From positions 1 through 60,475 of IMG/VR virus record IMGVR_UViG_3300028034_000003: 60,475 nucleotides of DNA; one strand, 5' to 3'. Origin of the DNA: a virus. The notes beneath the pieces are model-generated. The model did no database searches. It was not told the DNA's origin and saw only the letters and a program-made list of their open reading frames with translations. The translations under genes were made by a program, and so were the position numbers. The stretch's first letter is position 1; each line of letters opens with the position of its first letter. Positions 34,148 through 41,080 of the stretch are shown here, in pieces.

Positions 34148-34899
34148 AGAAAGTTTTAGTAATTTCTGATATGCATGTTGGCTGCATGGCATCTGTCATG
34201 CCGAGTTGGGCTAACATGTATGGTTGCGCTGTTGGACAAAATAAAGTGCAGAAAATGTTCTGGGAACAATGGCGTAATATGTGTAACGAGCATTATGATG
34301 TGGTTTTTGTGCTCGGAGATTCAGTTAATGGAAAGAATAAAAAATCTGATGGAGTTGGCAATTGGACTAATGATATTGATTTGCAGATAGAGCATGCTGC
34401 GGGCATGTTGCGCATGATTGATGCCGATGTGTTTGTTGGTGTTCAAGGTTCTGACTATCATGTTGGGTCAAATGGTAGTGCCGATAGAAATGTTATGGAT
34501 TTAATCGGCGGTACATTTGACATTGATAAGCATGTTGAGGTCGATGGTGTAGATTTCCATTTGAAGCATGCTGTGGGCACTAGTTCTACTCTGAAAGGCC
34601 GTGGCACTAGTCTGAATGGCGATCTTGAGGCCATGAAGATGTATCCTGAAACATATGGTAATGTAGATGTTGCTCTGAGGGGTCACGCCCATTATTTACA
34701 TTTCATTGGCTGGGAAGATATGCTTGGTGTTATTGCGCCTGCATGGAAATGGAAAGATGGATTTATGAGGAAAGGTAAAGTAACATATGGAAATGACTGC
34801 GGCTATCTTGTTTTTGAATGTGATGATGGTGAATATACATGGAGCGCACATAGTTTTAAAGTGCCATATGAAATTGCTGTGGACAAATTAAAAATTTAA
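34144..34899 (+). CDS. Calcineurin-like metallophosphoesterase
   Basis: Metal-binding motifs are SDMHVG (D-x-H), VLGDSVNGK (GD), QGSDYHVGS (position of GNHE) and RGHAHYLHF (GHxH). The first strand (KKVLVISD) is needed for the fold but lies upstream of the first ATG (34171). The frame is closed by TAA at 34093 and has no ATG, GTG or TTG before 34171, so I infer a CTG start at 34144 behind AAGGAGAG. Substrate unknown; it could be a nuclease or phosphatase. Confidence 0.7.
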   Translation: MKKVLVISDMHVGCMASVMPSWANMYGCAVGQNKVQKMFWEQWRNMCNEHYDVVFVLGDSVNGKNKKSDGVGNWTNDIDLQIEHAAGMLRMIDADVFVGVQGSDYHVGSNGSADRNVMDLIGGTFDIDKHVEVDGVDFHLKHAVGTSSTLKGRGTSLNGDLEAMKMYPETYGNVDVALRGHAHYLHFIGWEDMLGVIAPAWKWKDGFMRKGKVTYGNDCGYLVFECDDGEYTWSAHSFKVPYEIAVDKLKI

Positions 34900-34904
34900 A
34901 CCAG

Positions 34905-34920
34905 CAGATTTATATAGGTT
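34905..34920 (+). promoter_or_regulatory. TATA box for the small-gene rightward operon
   Basis: GATTTATATAGG is about 40 nt before the next start codon, with GGAGG between them. Confidence 0.5.
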
Positions 34921-34951
34921 TGCCTCCTATTCAGAGTAGGAGGTAAATACT

Positions 34952-35257
34952 ATGAATGTAGGTAAAATGTTGAAAGAATCTGAACAACGAGGTAAAGAAA
35001 AACGCCTAAAGAATAGGCTGATTAAGAAGCACGATTTGCACAAAGAGTGGGATATTAATAATCGTCTTAGGAGAGAATTGGTCTTTTGTGATTGTAAGAA
35101 AGAATCATATAAGAATGAAATTAGCCGCCTAAAGGATGCGAATCGTGAATTTAGGATACAACTCGATGAGTGTGAAGATAATAGAATGGTCATATTGGTT
35201 ATGATTGTATTCTTCTTATGTGGTGCTGGTTTGGGTTATCTTATGGCGGTAATGTGA
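34952..35257 (+). CDS. Coiled-coil protein with C-terminal membrane helix (101 aa)
   Basis: Charged helical region (about 1-75) followed by a membrane helix (VILVMIVFFLCGAGLGYLMA). Strong GTAGGAGG ribosome site. Topology suggests a membrane-anchored cytoplasmic coiled coil. Function unknown. Confidence 0.6.
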   Translation: MNVGKMLKESEQRGKEKRLKNRLIKKHDLHKEWDINNRLRRELVFCDCKKESYKNEISRLKDANREFRIQLDECEDNRMVILVMIVFFLCGAGLGYLMAVM

Positions 35258-35266
35258 GGATTAAAT

Positions 35267-35377
35267 ATGGATGATGAATATAGTTATGATAAGGTTATGG
35301 AAAGAAATTATGATAAACTTACTGAAAAAGAAAAATTTATATCCATAAACGAATTAGAAGATGAGGTGATAGAATGA
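35267..35377 (+). CDS. Small acidic protein (36 aa)
   Basis: MDDEYSYDKVMERNYDK... with a GTGAGG ribosome site. Its TGA overlaps the next ATG (ATGA), so translation is coupled. Not recognised. Confidence 0.5.
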   Translation: MDDEYSYDKVMERNYDKLTEKEKFISINELEDEVIE

Positions 35378-35739
35378 AAATAGAATATTATAAGTGTGGC
35401 TATGATGAAGAGAATGGGCGGTTTTGCTGCCCATATGTGCTGATAAGGGATGCCCGGCTGGTTGAACAAGATGGGGCATTTGAAGAATCTTTTGAAAGTT
35501 GGTATAGGTCGCTGACATTGTGTACACAAAATGGCGTGTATGATATTTCTGTGCGGGCTGGGTATATGGATGAGCCGCATGTGGTTCTGAAAGATTTGCA
35601 GGATGCCATTGAGAAGGTGATTGGGCAGGCATATGCTAAGAATTTGGACGATATGAGAGATCAACATAGGCATATTGATATGTCTATGAGCGAATTGCTA
35701 CCCACATTTGGCGTTGAATTTGAAGAAAAGGAGTGTTGA
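35374..35739 (+). CDS. Hypothetical protein (121 aa)
   Basis: Contains Cys residues in GRFCCPYVL and a His-rich segment DQHRHIDMSM. Coupled to the previous gene by ATGA overlap, with GAGGTGATAG before the start. Not recognised. Confidence 0.5.
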   Translation: MKIEYYKCGYDEENGRFCCPYVLIRDARLVEQDGAFEESFESWYRSLTLCTQNGVYDISVRAGYMDEPHVVLKDLQDAIEKVIGQAYAKNLDDMRDQHRHIDMSMSELLPTFGVEFEEKEC

Positions 35740-35741
35740 AT

Positions 35742-35993
35742 ATGATTAATAAATATATGGTTCTGGACAGAGATGAAATTAGAGAATCGCTCACTGATAC
35801 TGAAATAGATATATTGAGTGCGCTCAATGATAAGGTTGTGGAAGGTAGGGAGAGAAAAAAGTTTCTCATGATTGAGTCCGATAAGTGTTTTGATGCTCTT
35901 AAACTTAAGAGTAGCATTCCTATATGGAGATGTAGTACAGGTATTATGACAATAGAAGACCTCGCTGATATTTTAGAGGAGGCGGGATTATGA
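35742..35993 (+). CDS. Hypothetical protein (83 aa)
   Basis: Charged helical protein (RDEIRESLTDTEIDILSALN). Start at 35742 chosen because AAGGAG is at normal spacing; a GTG nine bases earlier sits directly on that site. Not recognised. Confidence 0.5.
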   Translation: MINKYMVLDRDEIRESLTDTEIDILSALNDKVVEGRERKKFLMIESDKCFDALKLKSSIPIWRCSTGIMTIEDLADILEEAGL

Positions 35994-36247
35994 TAAGGAA
36001 AATTAATTTTCCTATTACAGAAATTCCTTATTGGTATGTAAATTTCAATGAGGAAGTGCCATACGAATTTACGATTGGCGACTATAGGGTTGTTGATGAA
36101 ATTGATACATTGGGTTGCTTGATGCTGAAAAACCCGAATGGTGAAGTGTATAATGATCATGTGCGAGAGGGAGATGTCATATTTAGTATGTATGGTGTGC
36201 TGCATTGCCTGCCGAAAGATATTTGGGAACGCTGCTTTATGAGGTGA
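35990..36247 (+). CDS. Hypothetical protein (85 aa)
   Basis: Beta-rich small protein (YWYVNFNEEVPYEFTIGDYR... MLKNPNGEVYNDHVREGD). ATGA overlap with the previous gene and GGAGGCGGG before the start. Not recognised. Confidence 0.5.
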   Translation: MIRKINFPITEIPYWYVNFNEEVPYEFTIGDYRVVDEIDTLGCLMLKNPNGEVYNDHVREGDVIFSMYGVLHCLPKDIWERCFMR

Positions 36248-36251
36248 TTAT

Positions 36252-36512
36252 ATGAATCGAAGGAAACTTAGGGAGTTGCGTGGCGAGTATGAGGAATTGG
36301 CCGATCAGATTCGCTATTATAAGCATCGGACTGAGGAAATTGTGGATGAGATTGAGGATTTGGTGGTTGAGAAGGATAATATTGAGGTTGCATGGGAAGA
36401 TGCTGAGGAGAGGCGTGATGAGGTTTAGGAATATTTGCCTGTGTGTAGGGTTAGGCCTTGGGAAAGGGAGAGGCCTGAGAGTGAGAAAAGGATTTCTGAT
36501 TGGGTGAAGTGA
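36252..36512 (+). CDS. Coiled-coil protein with in-frame amber codon (58 + 27 aa)
   Basis: The frame starts with GAGGTGATTAT before ATG and encodes a charged coiled coil (MNRRKLRELRGEYEELADQI...). A TAG stands at 36426-36428, followed in frame by 27 codons (EYLPVCRVRPWERERPESEK...) of the same G-rich, charged style and then TGA. I found no other gene here that uses TAG as stop. Read-through, possibly as pyrrolysine, is therefore likely; a 58-aa protein ending at TAG is the alternative. Confidence 0.55.
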
Positions 36513-36753
36513 TGGGGTAGTTTTAAAATTAAAAACCTTTTACTTTTTAATTTTTGATATAATTATAATTTTGGGGTATTAAAAATTAAAACCAATTACT
36601 TTGAAAAATTTTATTTCATATTATATTTGGGGTATCCCGCAGAAAAAATATCCCCCACCCCCTAAACTTTTTTAGCCTGTGGGGGTCAGTACATATACTA
36701 GTAATTTATATAAAATATAAAAAATATAAAGGAATTAAACAGTTAAAAAACTC
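36513..36753. other. Intergenic region between convergent units
   Basis: AT-rich stretch with T-tracts near 36535-36560 that would end rightward transcription, then a G/C-run segment (CCCCCACCCCC near 36650) and AT-only sequence. No gene seen. Confidence 0.4.
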
Positions 36754-36972
36754 TTAATACTTTACATAAAATTTATTCTTCATGTTATAGATTTCATTGA
36801 TAGTAAACTTTTTTCTTAAATCTATAAATTTATATGGACTGCAAAAATTCGTCCCCCCTAATTTATAATAATCATCAGCATCTTTAATAGTTAACCCATA
36901 TTCTTTAAACAGTTCTATTATCTGATCATCGGCCGGGCCTTTTAATATTGGCCCACTTATATTAATCCTCAT
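36754..36972 (-). CDS. Hypothetical protein (72 aa)
   Basis: MRINISGPILKGPADDQIIE... preceded by CTGGGAG. Compact alpha/beta-like sequence. It is the last of the small leftward gene array. Not recognised. Confidence 0.45.
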   Translation of the reverse strand: MRINISGPILKGPADDQIIELFKEYGLTIKDADDYYKLGGTNFCSPYKFIDLRKKFTINEIYNMKNKFYVKY

Positions 36973-37021
36973 TTATAAAACTCCCAGTTTTAATTTAATA
37001 ATCCCACATATAATAAATACC

Positions 37022-37053
37022 CCCATATACACAAAGCCGTTATTGTATATGGG
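37022..37053. other. Perfect 10-bp stem-loop
   Basis: CCCATATACA and TGTATATGGG pair across a 12-nt loop between the 59-aa gene and the 72-aa gene. It may be a terminator or leader structure. Confidence 0.4.
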
Positions 37054-37066
37054 CCCCCTTATAAAA

Positions 37067-37090
37067 GAGGAATGTTTATTTACATTCCTC
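37067..37090. terminator. Hairpin at the 3' end of the 59-aa gene
   Basis: GAGGAATGT and ACATTCCTC form a perfect 9-bp stem; the loop holds the TAA stop codon of the gene. Confidence 0.5.
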
Positions 37091-37255
37091 GCAATTAATC
37101 ATAATATGTTGCATGTATAGCATATCCCTAATCCACGGGCGCATATTACATACTATTTCATGAGCTACCTCATAGCCTACATCGGGCGCAAAGTGGGCGC
37201 TCAATGCTTTAATTGCTACATTGCGGGCTATCATATTATTGTATCTTTTCTGCAT
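37076..37255 (-). CDS. Small protein, paralogue of the 62-aa protein (59 aa)
   Basis: The sequence ALSAHFAPDVGYEVAHEIVC...LYMQHIM aligns with the 62-aa protein at 39332-39520 (ALSAVFAKTVGYELARDIVN...LYMQYVM). Ribosome site AAGGAGAATAAG. The leader starts with a GGGGC hairpin at the predicted transcription start. Function unknown, but the duplication suggests a family specific to this virus group. Confidence 0.55.
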   Translation of the reverse strand: MQKRYNNMIARNVAIKALSAHFAPDVGYEVAHEIVCNMRPWIRDMLYMQHIMINCEECK

Positions 37256-37281
37256 ATTTTCTTATTCTCCTTGTTATTTAT

Positions 37282-37332
37282 TGGGGCTTATCTCGCCCCA
37301 TGTACTAAAAGGTGTTAAACCTATATAAAGGT
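37282..37332 (-). promoter_or_regulatory. Promoter and 5'-hairpin leader of the 59-aa gene
   Basis: The TATA box (minus TTTATATA, 37322-37329) predicts a start near 37300. The transcript would begin with TGGGGC-loop-GCCCCA (37282-37300), a 6-bp hairpin right at the 5' end. Confidence 0.55.
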
Positions 37333-37338
37333 TTCTAT

Positions 37339-37524
37339 TTATAAGAATTTTCTTAATGGGCCTAAACATATAGCCTTAATTATAATATATATCCGGGCAC
37401 ATATGTTTATATGTGGGTGCTCATCATCATCCGCTATTAATTGGAATGTGGCCTCGTCACGAGTGATAGTATAAAACCCCGGGCCATTAGTCCCGGGCAC
37501 ATACTGAAGGCTTAAACGGGCCAT
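37339..37524 (-). CDS. Hypothetical protein (61 aa)
   Basis: Small protein (MARLSLQYVPGTNGPGFYTI...) overlapping the previous gene by 1 nt at its start and ending at the next promoter. Not recognised. Confidence 0.45.
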   Translation of the reverse strand: MARLSLQYVPGTNGPGFYTITRDEATFQLIADDDEHPHINICARIYIIIKAICLGPLRKFL

Positions 37525-37790
37525 TATTGACCCTCTCCGTCAATTAATGGTACTGCATCCATTACAAGCCCCTTAGATTCATTACTATAGTATATGTCAT
37601 CCCACTCCGGGCGAGGGAATGATGTTATAATTTCGCCGGACTTATATAAATATATTCTTGTCTCAGTAATTGTTATTTTATCTCCATCAATAGTATGAAT
37701 AGGGTATTCATTCACCCATATAGAAATAAATTTCTCATCCCGATCATCGTTTATATGTAGTTCTTTTTTATCTATCATATTTTTGTTCAT
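37524..37790 (-). CDS. Hypothetical protein (88 aa)
   Basis: Beta-rich charged protein (FISIWVNEYPIHTIDGDKIT...). GTAGGAATG precedes the start. Coupled to the 61-aa gene. Not recognised. Confidence 0.45.
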   Translation of the reverse strand: MNKNMIDKKELHINDDRDEKFISIWVNEYPIHTIDGDKITITETRIYLYKSGEIITSFPRPEWDDIYYSNESKGLVMDAVPLIDGEGQ

Positions 37791-37793
37791 TCC

Positions 37794-37842
37794 TACCCCA
37801 TAAGGGCAATACTCTATAGGGGCTAATAGTATTTAAGGTTTT
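37794..37842 (-). promoter_or_regulatory. Promoter and 5'-hairpin leader of the 88-aa gene
   Basis: TATA box near 37831-37838 predicts a start near 37808, where the transcript begins with GCCCTTATGGGG. The same leader wording (GCCCCTATAGAGTATTGCCC) occurs near 41420 and, slightly changed, near 40540. Confidence 0.5.
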
Positions 37843-37860
37843 TGTTTTTGATAGATTAAG

Positions 37861-37995
37861 CCATACAAACCCATATAAGCCTTTAAAATTCTTTATCCAT
37901 GCCATAGTACCTATTTGGCATAAAGTCTTTAATATACCCCATTAGAAGCCCTAATAAGCATATGTTTAAGTTATATTGGCGCTACAAAAAAGAGA
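37861..37995. repeat. Dispersed intergenic repeat, copy 1
   Basis: Shares a long, nearly identical core (TATAGTACCTATTTGGCATA through ...TTGGCGCT) with 40596-40726. It contains no convincing gene; both copies hold a 19-codon minus-strand frame of equal length (start MGYIKDFMPN / MGHIKDFMPN). Confidence 0.75.
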
Positions 37996-38006
37996 ATAAT
38001 TAAGAT

Positions 38007-38207
38007 TTAATAATCTAATTCATAAATCTTAATTAATTTTATTTCAGTATATGAGATTTTAGCAAACTTATAAATTACAAATTCATCTTCATTGATTGCT
38101 ATAACCTCCTTATAGTTTTCATAGAGTGGGCCAAATCGGCCCTCGAAATAATCTCTATTAAATATACTGCCTATATCTTCTTCATTGTATGTCTCATCTT
38201 CTATCAT
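38007..38207 (-). CDS. Hypothetical acidic protein (66 aa)
   Basis: MIEDETYNEEDIGSIFNRDY... with AGGTGATCAA before the ATG. Several neighbours also begin MIED or MIKE, hinting at shared ancestry of their 5' ends. Not recognised. Confidence 0.45.
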   Translation of the reverse strand: MIEDETYNEEDIGSIFNRDYFEGRFGPLYENYKEVIAINEDEFVIYKFAKISYTEIKLIKIYELDY

Positions 38208-38227
38208 TTGATCACCTATAAAATAAA

Positions 38228-38252
38228 GGGGCGTATTATGAGGCCCCGCCCC
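38228..38252 (-). terminator. GC-rich hairpin terminator, copy 1
   Basis: GGGGCG and CGCCCC pair, followed on the minus strand by a T-rich run. The same 35-40 bp module occurs at 40739-40763. It ends the 183/44/48-aa unit. Confidence 0.55.
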
Positions 38253-38309
38253 GTTTAAACTTAGGGCCTCTTTTCTTTTTACCAGTGACTAAAGTTTTTA
38301 GTGCCTGTT

Positions 38310-38369
38310 TTAAAAGTCTTTTAGTGCTATTTTTTCTAATATTCGCCCCCCAAATTCTTCTATGTTCAT
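38310..38369 (-). CDS. Short ORF (19 aa)
   Basis: MNIEEFGGRILEKIALKDF follows the 48-aa gene with AAGGA directly before its ATG. Could be a vestigial C-terminus. Low support. Confidence 0.25.
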   Translation of the reverse strand: MNIEEFGGRILEKIALKDF

Positions 38370-38373
38370 TCCT

Positions 38374-38520
38374 TTATTTTTTGTGATACTCTTCACCCTT
38401 GTTATTAAGATATTCATCACGGGGAGCGCATCTATAATAACAGGGCAGATCATCGAATAGGGCCCATCCGTCCCCGCCGTTCTTCGGATTGATCTTACAA
38501 TCATCGCACGGATTAAACAT
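38374..38520 (-). CDS. Small zinc-finger-like protein (48 aa)
   Basis: MFNPCDDCKINPKNGGDGWA... has CDDC and a second CysCys region (PCYYRCAPRDEYL), fitting a small zinc ribbon. Strong AAGGAGGAAT ribosome site. Its 3' third is repeated, frameshifted, at the end of the 88-aa gene near 41085-41145. Confidence 0.55.
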   Translation of the reverse strand: MFNPCDDCKINPKNGGDGWALFDDLPCYYRCAPRDEYLNNKGEEYHKK

Positions 38521-38532
38521 ATTTATTCCTCC

Positions 38533-38667
38533 TTATACGTATTTAATAATGTCATCTGGTGTAAATTCATCACTGACCGGCGCCATAACGTTAAACGCTG
38601 GAATTACTAAAAGGGGGCCATTGATGCCCCTTTTAATATAATATCGAATTCCTTTATAGTTATGCAT
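38533..38667 (-). CDS. Small hypothetical protein (44 aa)
   Basis: MHNYKGIRYYIKRGINGPLL... with GGAGG at ideal spacing (overlapping the end of the 183-aa gene) and a stop just before the ribosome site of the 48-aa gene. Not recognised. Confidence 0.5.
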   Translation of the reverse strand: MHNYKGIRYYIKRGINGPLLVIPAFNVMAPVSDEFTPDDIIKYV

Positions 38668-38670
38668 TAC

Positions 38671-39222
38671 TTAAGCCTCCACTTCTATTATTTCATATTC
38701 GGGGCGGTTACATGTGCCGGATATCTTTAAATCTTCTATAATACCTTCCAATTCTTCTATAAGTTCTTCTTTAGTCCCGGTCATACTGAATATTTCTAAT
38801 TCGTATTCCTTGCAATCATCACATAGGGGCCCCTCATCGGGGCTTATGATGTCATCACATTTCATGCAGCGCGCCGGGATCAATTCATCCCAATCAATTA
38901 AGCCGACTTCATCAAAAAATTCTACTAATTCTTTAACTATTGGTTCATCGCTGCATTCACGGCTAGCCCCATCGAACCAATCCATAAACCAGAATTCGAC
39001 AGCGCCGCCCTCAAATATTCTAAATTCCTCAGACGGGCCGCCCCATGACAACTGGTACCTATAATAAGGTTCGGGCTGATCATTAAAAGTATTTGCCTCT
39101 ACTAGGCTAAAATCGAGGCCATATTCGTTAAATTCCTCGCTGCCTATCTCCATATTATTGAAGGCTTCAATTGTCTTATTGTACTCTTCATCTATCCTAT
39201 TTTCGCATTTTTGTGCATTCAT
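38671..39222 (-). CDS. Acidic protein with zinc-ribbon (183 aa)
   Basis: The N-terminal two thirds are acidic and aromatic (YYRYQLSWGGPSEEFRIFEG... FWFMDWFDG). A CMKCDDIISPDEGPLCDDC zinc-ribbon lies near residues 119-137, then a Glu/Ile-rich helix. Lead gene of a 183-44-48-aa unit. It could be a host-protein-binding or DNA-mimic protein; that is only a guess from acidity. Confidence 0.5.
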   Translation of the reverse strand: MNAQKCENRIDEEYNKTIEAFNNMEIGSEEFNEYGLDFSLVEANTFNDQPEPYYRYQLSWGGPSEEFRIFEGGAVEFWFMDWFDGASRECSDEPIVKELVEFFDEVGLIDWDELIPARCMKCDDIISPDEGPLCDDCKEYELEIFSMTGTKEELIEELEGIIEDLKISGTCNRPEYEIIEVEA

Positions 39223-39239
39223 GTTTAGTCATTCCTTCT

Positions 39240-39306
39240 ATTTTATAGGGCTTATTAGGGCCGCCCCGGGCCACAATTAGTAATAGGTTTTAATGGTATA
39301 TAAAGG
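39240..39306 (-). promoter_or_regulatory. Promoter and GC-rich leader of the 183-aa gene
   Basis: Minus AGAAACCTTTATATACC predicts a start near 39272. The leader contains GGCCCGGGGCGGCCC and GGGC...GCCC pairing before AGAAGGAATG. Confidence 0.5.
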
Positions 39307-39331
39307 TTTCTATTTAGAAACCTTAAAAAGA

Positions 39332-39520
39332 TCACTGGCCCCTATTATAGGGGGCCATTACATATTGCATATAGAGTTTATCTAATAGAGCCGGGGGCAT
39401 CCTATTAACTATATCCCGGGCCAATTCATAGCCCACCGTTTTAGCAAAAACGGCGCTTAATGCGGGGCGGCTAACTTCTTTACTAATATTGTTCTTATAT
39501 GGCTTGTTCTTATTGTACAT
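39332..39520 (-). CDS. Small protein, paralogue of the 59-aa protein (62 aa)
   Basis: Shares the ALSA..A..VGYE.A..IV motif and the LYMQ..M end with the protein at 37076-37255. Basic N-terminus (MYNKNKPYKNN). AAGGATTG before the ATG. Function unknown. Confidence 0.55.
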   Translation of the reverse strand: MYNKNKPYKNNISKEVSRPALSAVFAKTVGYELARDIVNRMPPALLDKLYMQYVMAPYNRGQ

Positions 39521-39536
39521 GTTTCATCAATCCTTA

Positions 39537-39592
39537 AGCCCGGGGCATTATTCCCGGGCTCTAAATAGTAATAGTACCTAATAGTATATAAA
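39537..39592 (-). promoter_or_regulatory. Promoter and 5'-terminal hairpin of the 62-aa gene
   Basis: TATA box at 39585-39592 predicts a start near 39562. A perfect hairpin AGCCCGGG / CCCGGGCT occupies 39537-39560, so it would be the very 5' end of the message. Confidence 0.6.
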
Positions 39593-39605
39593 GGTTTTTA
39601 TTTTT

Positions 39606-39947
39606 TTATTCCACCTTTATAATTTTATCAATACGGCCGTATATATTTGCCCTAATAGAAGTTTTATCTATAGCGGCGATCTCATACCAATTACCATATT
39701 GTTTATAGACATATATGTCCATAAACTCGGTAAAATCATATATGACACCCATGCACATAATAGCGCGCTGATGACACATACAAGAATCCATACATAGACG
39801 AACAATATTATTTTTATCATCCCTAGATAGCCCGCCTAATTCAGCTTTAATATAGAGATCATACATAGTATTATTCATGTACTCATTACTATTGATTTGT
39901 TCAGCACCTGACTCATTATATGCATATATATTTTTGTCTTCTATCAT
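39606..39947 (-). CDS. Hypothetical protein (113 aa)
   Basis: MIEDKNIYAYNESGAEQINS... contains a Cys/Met cluster (CMDSCMCHQRAIMCMG) that could bind metal. AAAGGATG before the start. Not recognised. Confidence 0.45.
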   Translation of the reverse strand: MIEDKNIYAYNESGAEQINSNEYMNNTMYDLYIKAELGGLSRDDKNNIVRLCMDSCMCHQRAIMCMGVIYDFTEFMDIYVYKQYGNWYEIAAIDKTSIRANIYGRIDKIIKVE

Positions 39948-39972
39948 ATTTCATACATCCTTTTATTTTATT

Positions 39973-40026
39973 CCCGGACATCCCGCCCGGGCTGCAATTA
40001 CTAATAGGTGTTAATCCTATATATAG
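39973..40026 (-). promoter_or_regulatory. Promoter and 5'-hairpin leader of the 113-aa gene
   Basis: TATA at 40018-40025 predicts a start near 39996; CCCGG and CCGGG pair at 39973-39991. Confidence 0.55.
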
Positions 40027-40047
40027 GTTTTTGTTTATAATCTTATC

Positions 40048-40152
40048 TTATACGGCCGTGTATGGCCAGCATAGATAAAAAGAATCCAGTATCATAAGCC
40101 CGATAAGCCCTATAAGGGCTATGAATGCCGGGTCATAAAAAAATATTATCAT
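40048..40152 (-). CDS. Small membrane protein (34 aa)
   Basis: MIIFFYDPAFIALIGLIGLM... is one membrane helix followed by a short polar end. No clear ribosome site; it starts 15 nt after the 115-aa gene stop. Confidence 0.35.
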   Translation of the reverse strand: MIIFFYDPAFIALIGLIGLMILDSFYLCWPYTAV

Positions 40153-40166
40153 AAACGGGGCCCATA

Positions 40167-40514
40167 TTAGAGCGCCCCGATCACGTCTTCTATATCTTCA
40201 TATGCAGCCGTGTAAATCAATACACGGCCGTTCTTATACAAATCTAGCATAGGATCATAACACATATTATTAGTGGCAAATCCACCTTCATAATATGTAT
40301 TATCCCATTCTATGACTATTTGCGGGCTCAATGCTTCATAATATACACGGGCGCCCATTTCTTCAATGGCCTTCAATACGGCCCGGCGGAATTCGTTATA
40401 ATCTATGTAGCGCGGCCCCTTTATTTCTAATTTGGTTACATGTGGCCCGGCGCTCATGATCAGAGTTGTTTCATCACCATATATGTCTTCTAATAATGTT
40501 TCTTCTTTTATCAT
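40167..40514 (-). CDS. Hypothetical protein (115 aa)
   Basis: Alpha/beta pattern (EFRRAVLKAIEEMGARVYYE... IVIEWDNTYYEGG). Preceded by the hairpin leader and CGGGATGTATGAAAT; no standard GGAGG. Not recognised. Confidence 0.45.
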   Translation of the reverse strand: MIKEETLLEDIYGDETTLIMSAGPHVTKLEIKGPRYIDYNEFRRAVLKAIEEMGARVYYEALSPQIVIEWDNTYYEGGFATNNMCYDPMLDLYKNGRVLIYTAAYEDIEDVIGAL

Positions 40515-40528
40515 ATTTCATACATCCC

Positions 40529-40571
40529 GCCCCGAAGGGCAATCTTCTATAGGGGCTTAAAGTATATAAAG
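40529..40571 (-). promoter_or_regulatory. Promoter and 5'-hairpin leader of the 115-aa gene
   Basis: TATA at 40563-40570 predicts a start near 40541. The transcript would open with GCCCTTCGGGGC, a UUCG-type tetraloop hairpin. Confidence 0.55.
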
Positions 40572-40595
40572 GTTTTTGTTTATAATTAATCGTCC

Positions 40596-40726
40596 ATACA
40601 AAGCCCATAGAGCGCTTAAAATGTTCTACCTATGTTATAGTACCTATTTGGCATAAAGTCTTTAATATGCCCCATTAGAAGCCCTAATAAGCATATGTTT
40701 AAGTTATGTTGGCGCTGTAAAAAAAG
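40596..40726. repeat. Dispersed intergenic repeat, copy 2
   Basis: Second copy of the 37861-37995 repeat. Both copies sit 3' of a small leftward gene; this one is followed by the repeated GC hairpin module. Confidence 0.75.
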
Positions 40727-40738
40727 AGTAAAAATAAA

Positions 40739-40763
40739 GGGGCGTATTATGAGGCCCCGCCCC
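40739..40763 (-). terminator. GC-rich hairpin terminator, copy 2
   Basis: Same GGGGCG/CGCCCC module as 38228-38252, followed by T-rich sequence on the minus strand, directly 3' of the 66-aa gene. Confidence 0.55.
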
Positions 40764-40793
40764 GTTTAAATTTCGGGCTTAAAATTCAATTCT

Positions 40794-40994
40794 TCAATTT
40801 ATTGGTATTGGATGACTATAAATTATACATCTCCAACCATAGTTGGAATGGTTGGCTGTGTCACAACAGGAGTCAGCTCCTGCAACGATTGTATTCCCTA
40901 GGTGGTATTCGAAGCATGTTCGACCGCCTTCACTGCTCACTTTCCTGTAATCCCATTCGAAAGTTTTTTGCCATTCCCTTAAATCTTCTATCAT
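40794..40994 (-). CDS. Hypothetical protein (66 aa)
   Basis: MIEDLREWQKTFEWDYRKVS... has Cys residues (RTCFEYH, DSCCDTANH). AAGGAGAATGAG before the start. Not recognised. Confidence 0.45.
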   Translation of the reverse strand: MIEDLREWQKTFEWDYRKVSSEGGRTCFEYHLGNTIVAGADSCCDTANHSNYGWRCIIYSHPIPIN

Positions 40995-41020
40995 ATTTTC
41001 TCATTCTCCTTATTGTTTAA

Positions 41021-41080
41021 GGGGCTTTATCCCGCCCCATAGGGACAATTACCTATATATGCTCATCCTATATATAGGTT
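41021..41080 (-). promoter_or_regulatory. Promoter and 5'-hairpin leader of the 66-aa gene
   Basis: Minus AAAAACCTATATATAGG (TATA about 41068-41079) predicts a start near 41048; GGGGC and GCCCC pair at 41021-41038. Confidence 0.55.

Noticed and set aside
36280-36507. Plus-strand ORF of 75 aa
   Set aside because: Out of frame with the coiled-coil gene that has the ribosome site; very Arg/Trp/Ile-biased shadow of a G-rich region.
37861-37995. Interpretation of the intergenic repeat as a gene
   Set aside because: No ATG with a ribosome site gives more than 19 codons; longer frames lack a start and are not kept between copies.
38310-38504. Minus-strand ORF of 64 aa
   Set aside because: Shadow of the 48-aa zinc-finger gene, which has the strong ribosome site; only its last 19 codons could be a separate micro-ORF.
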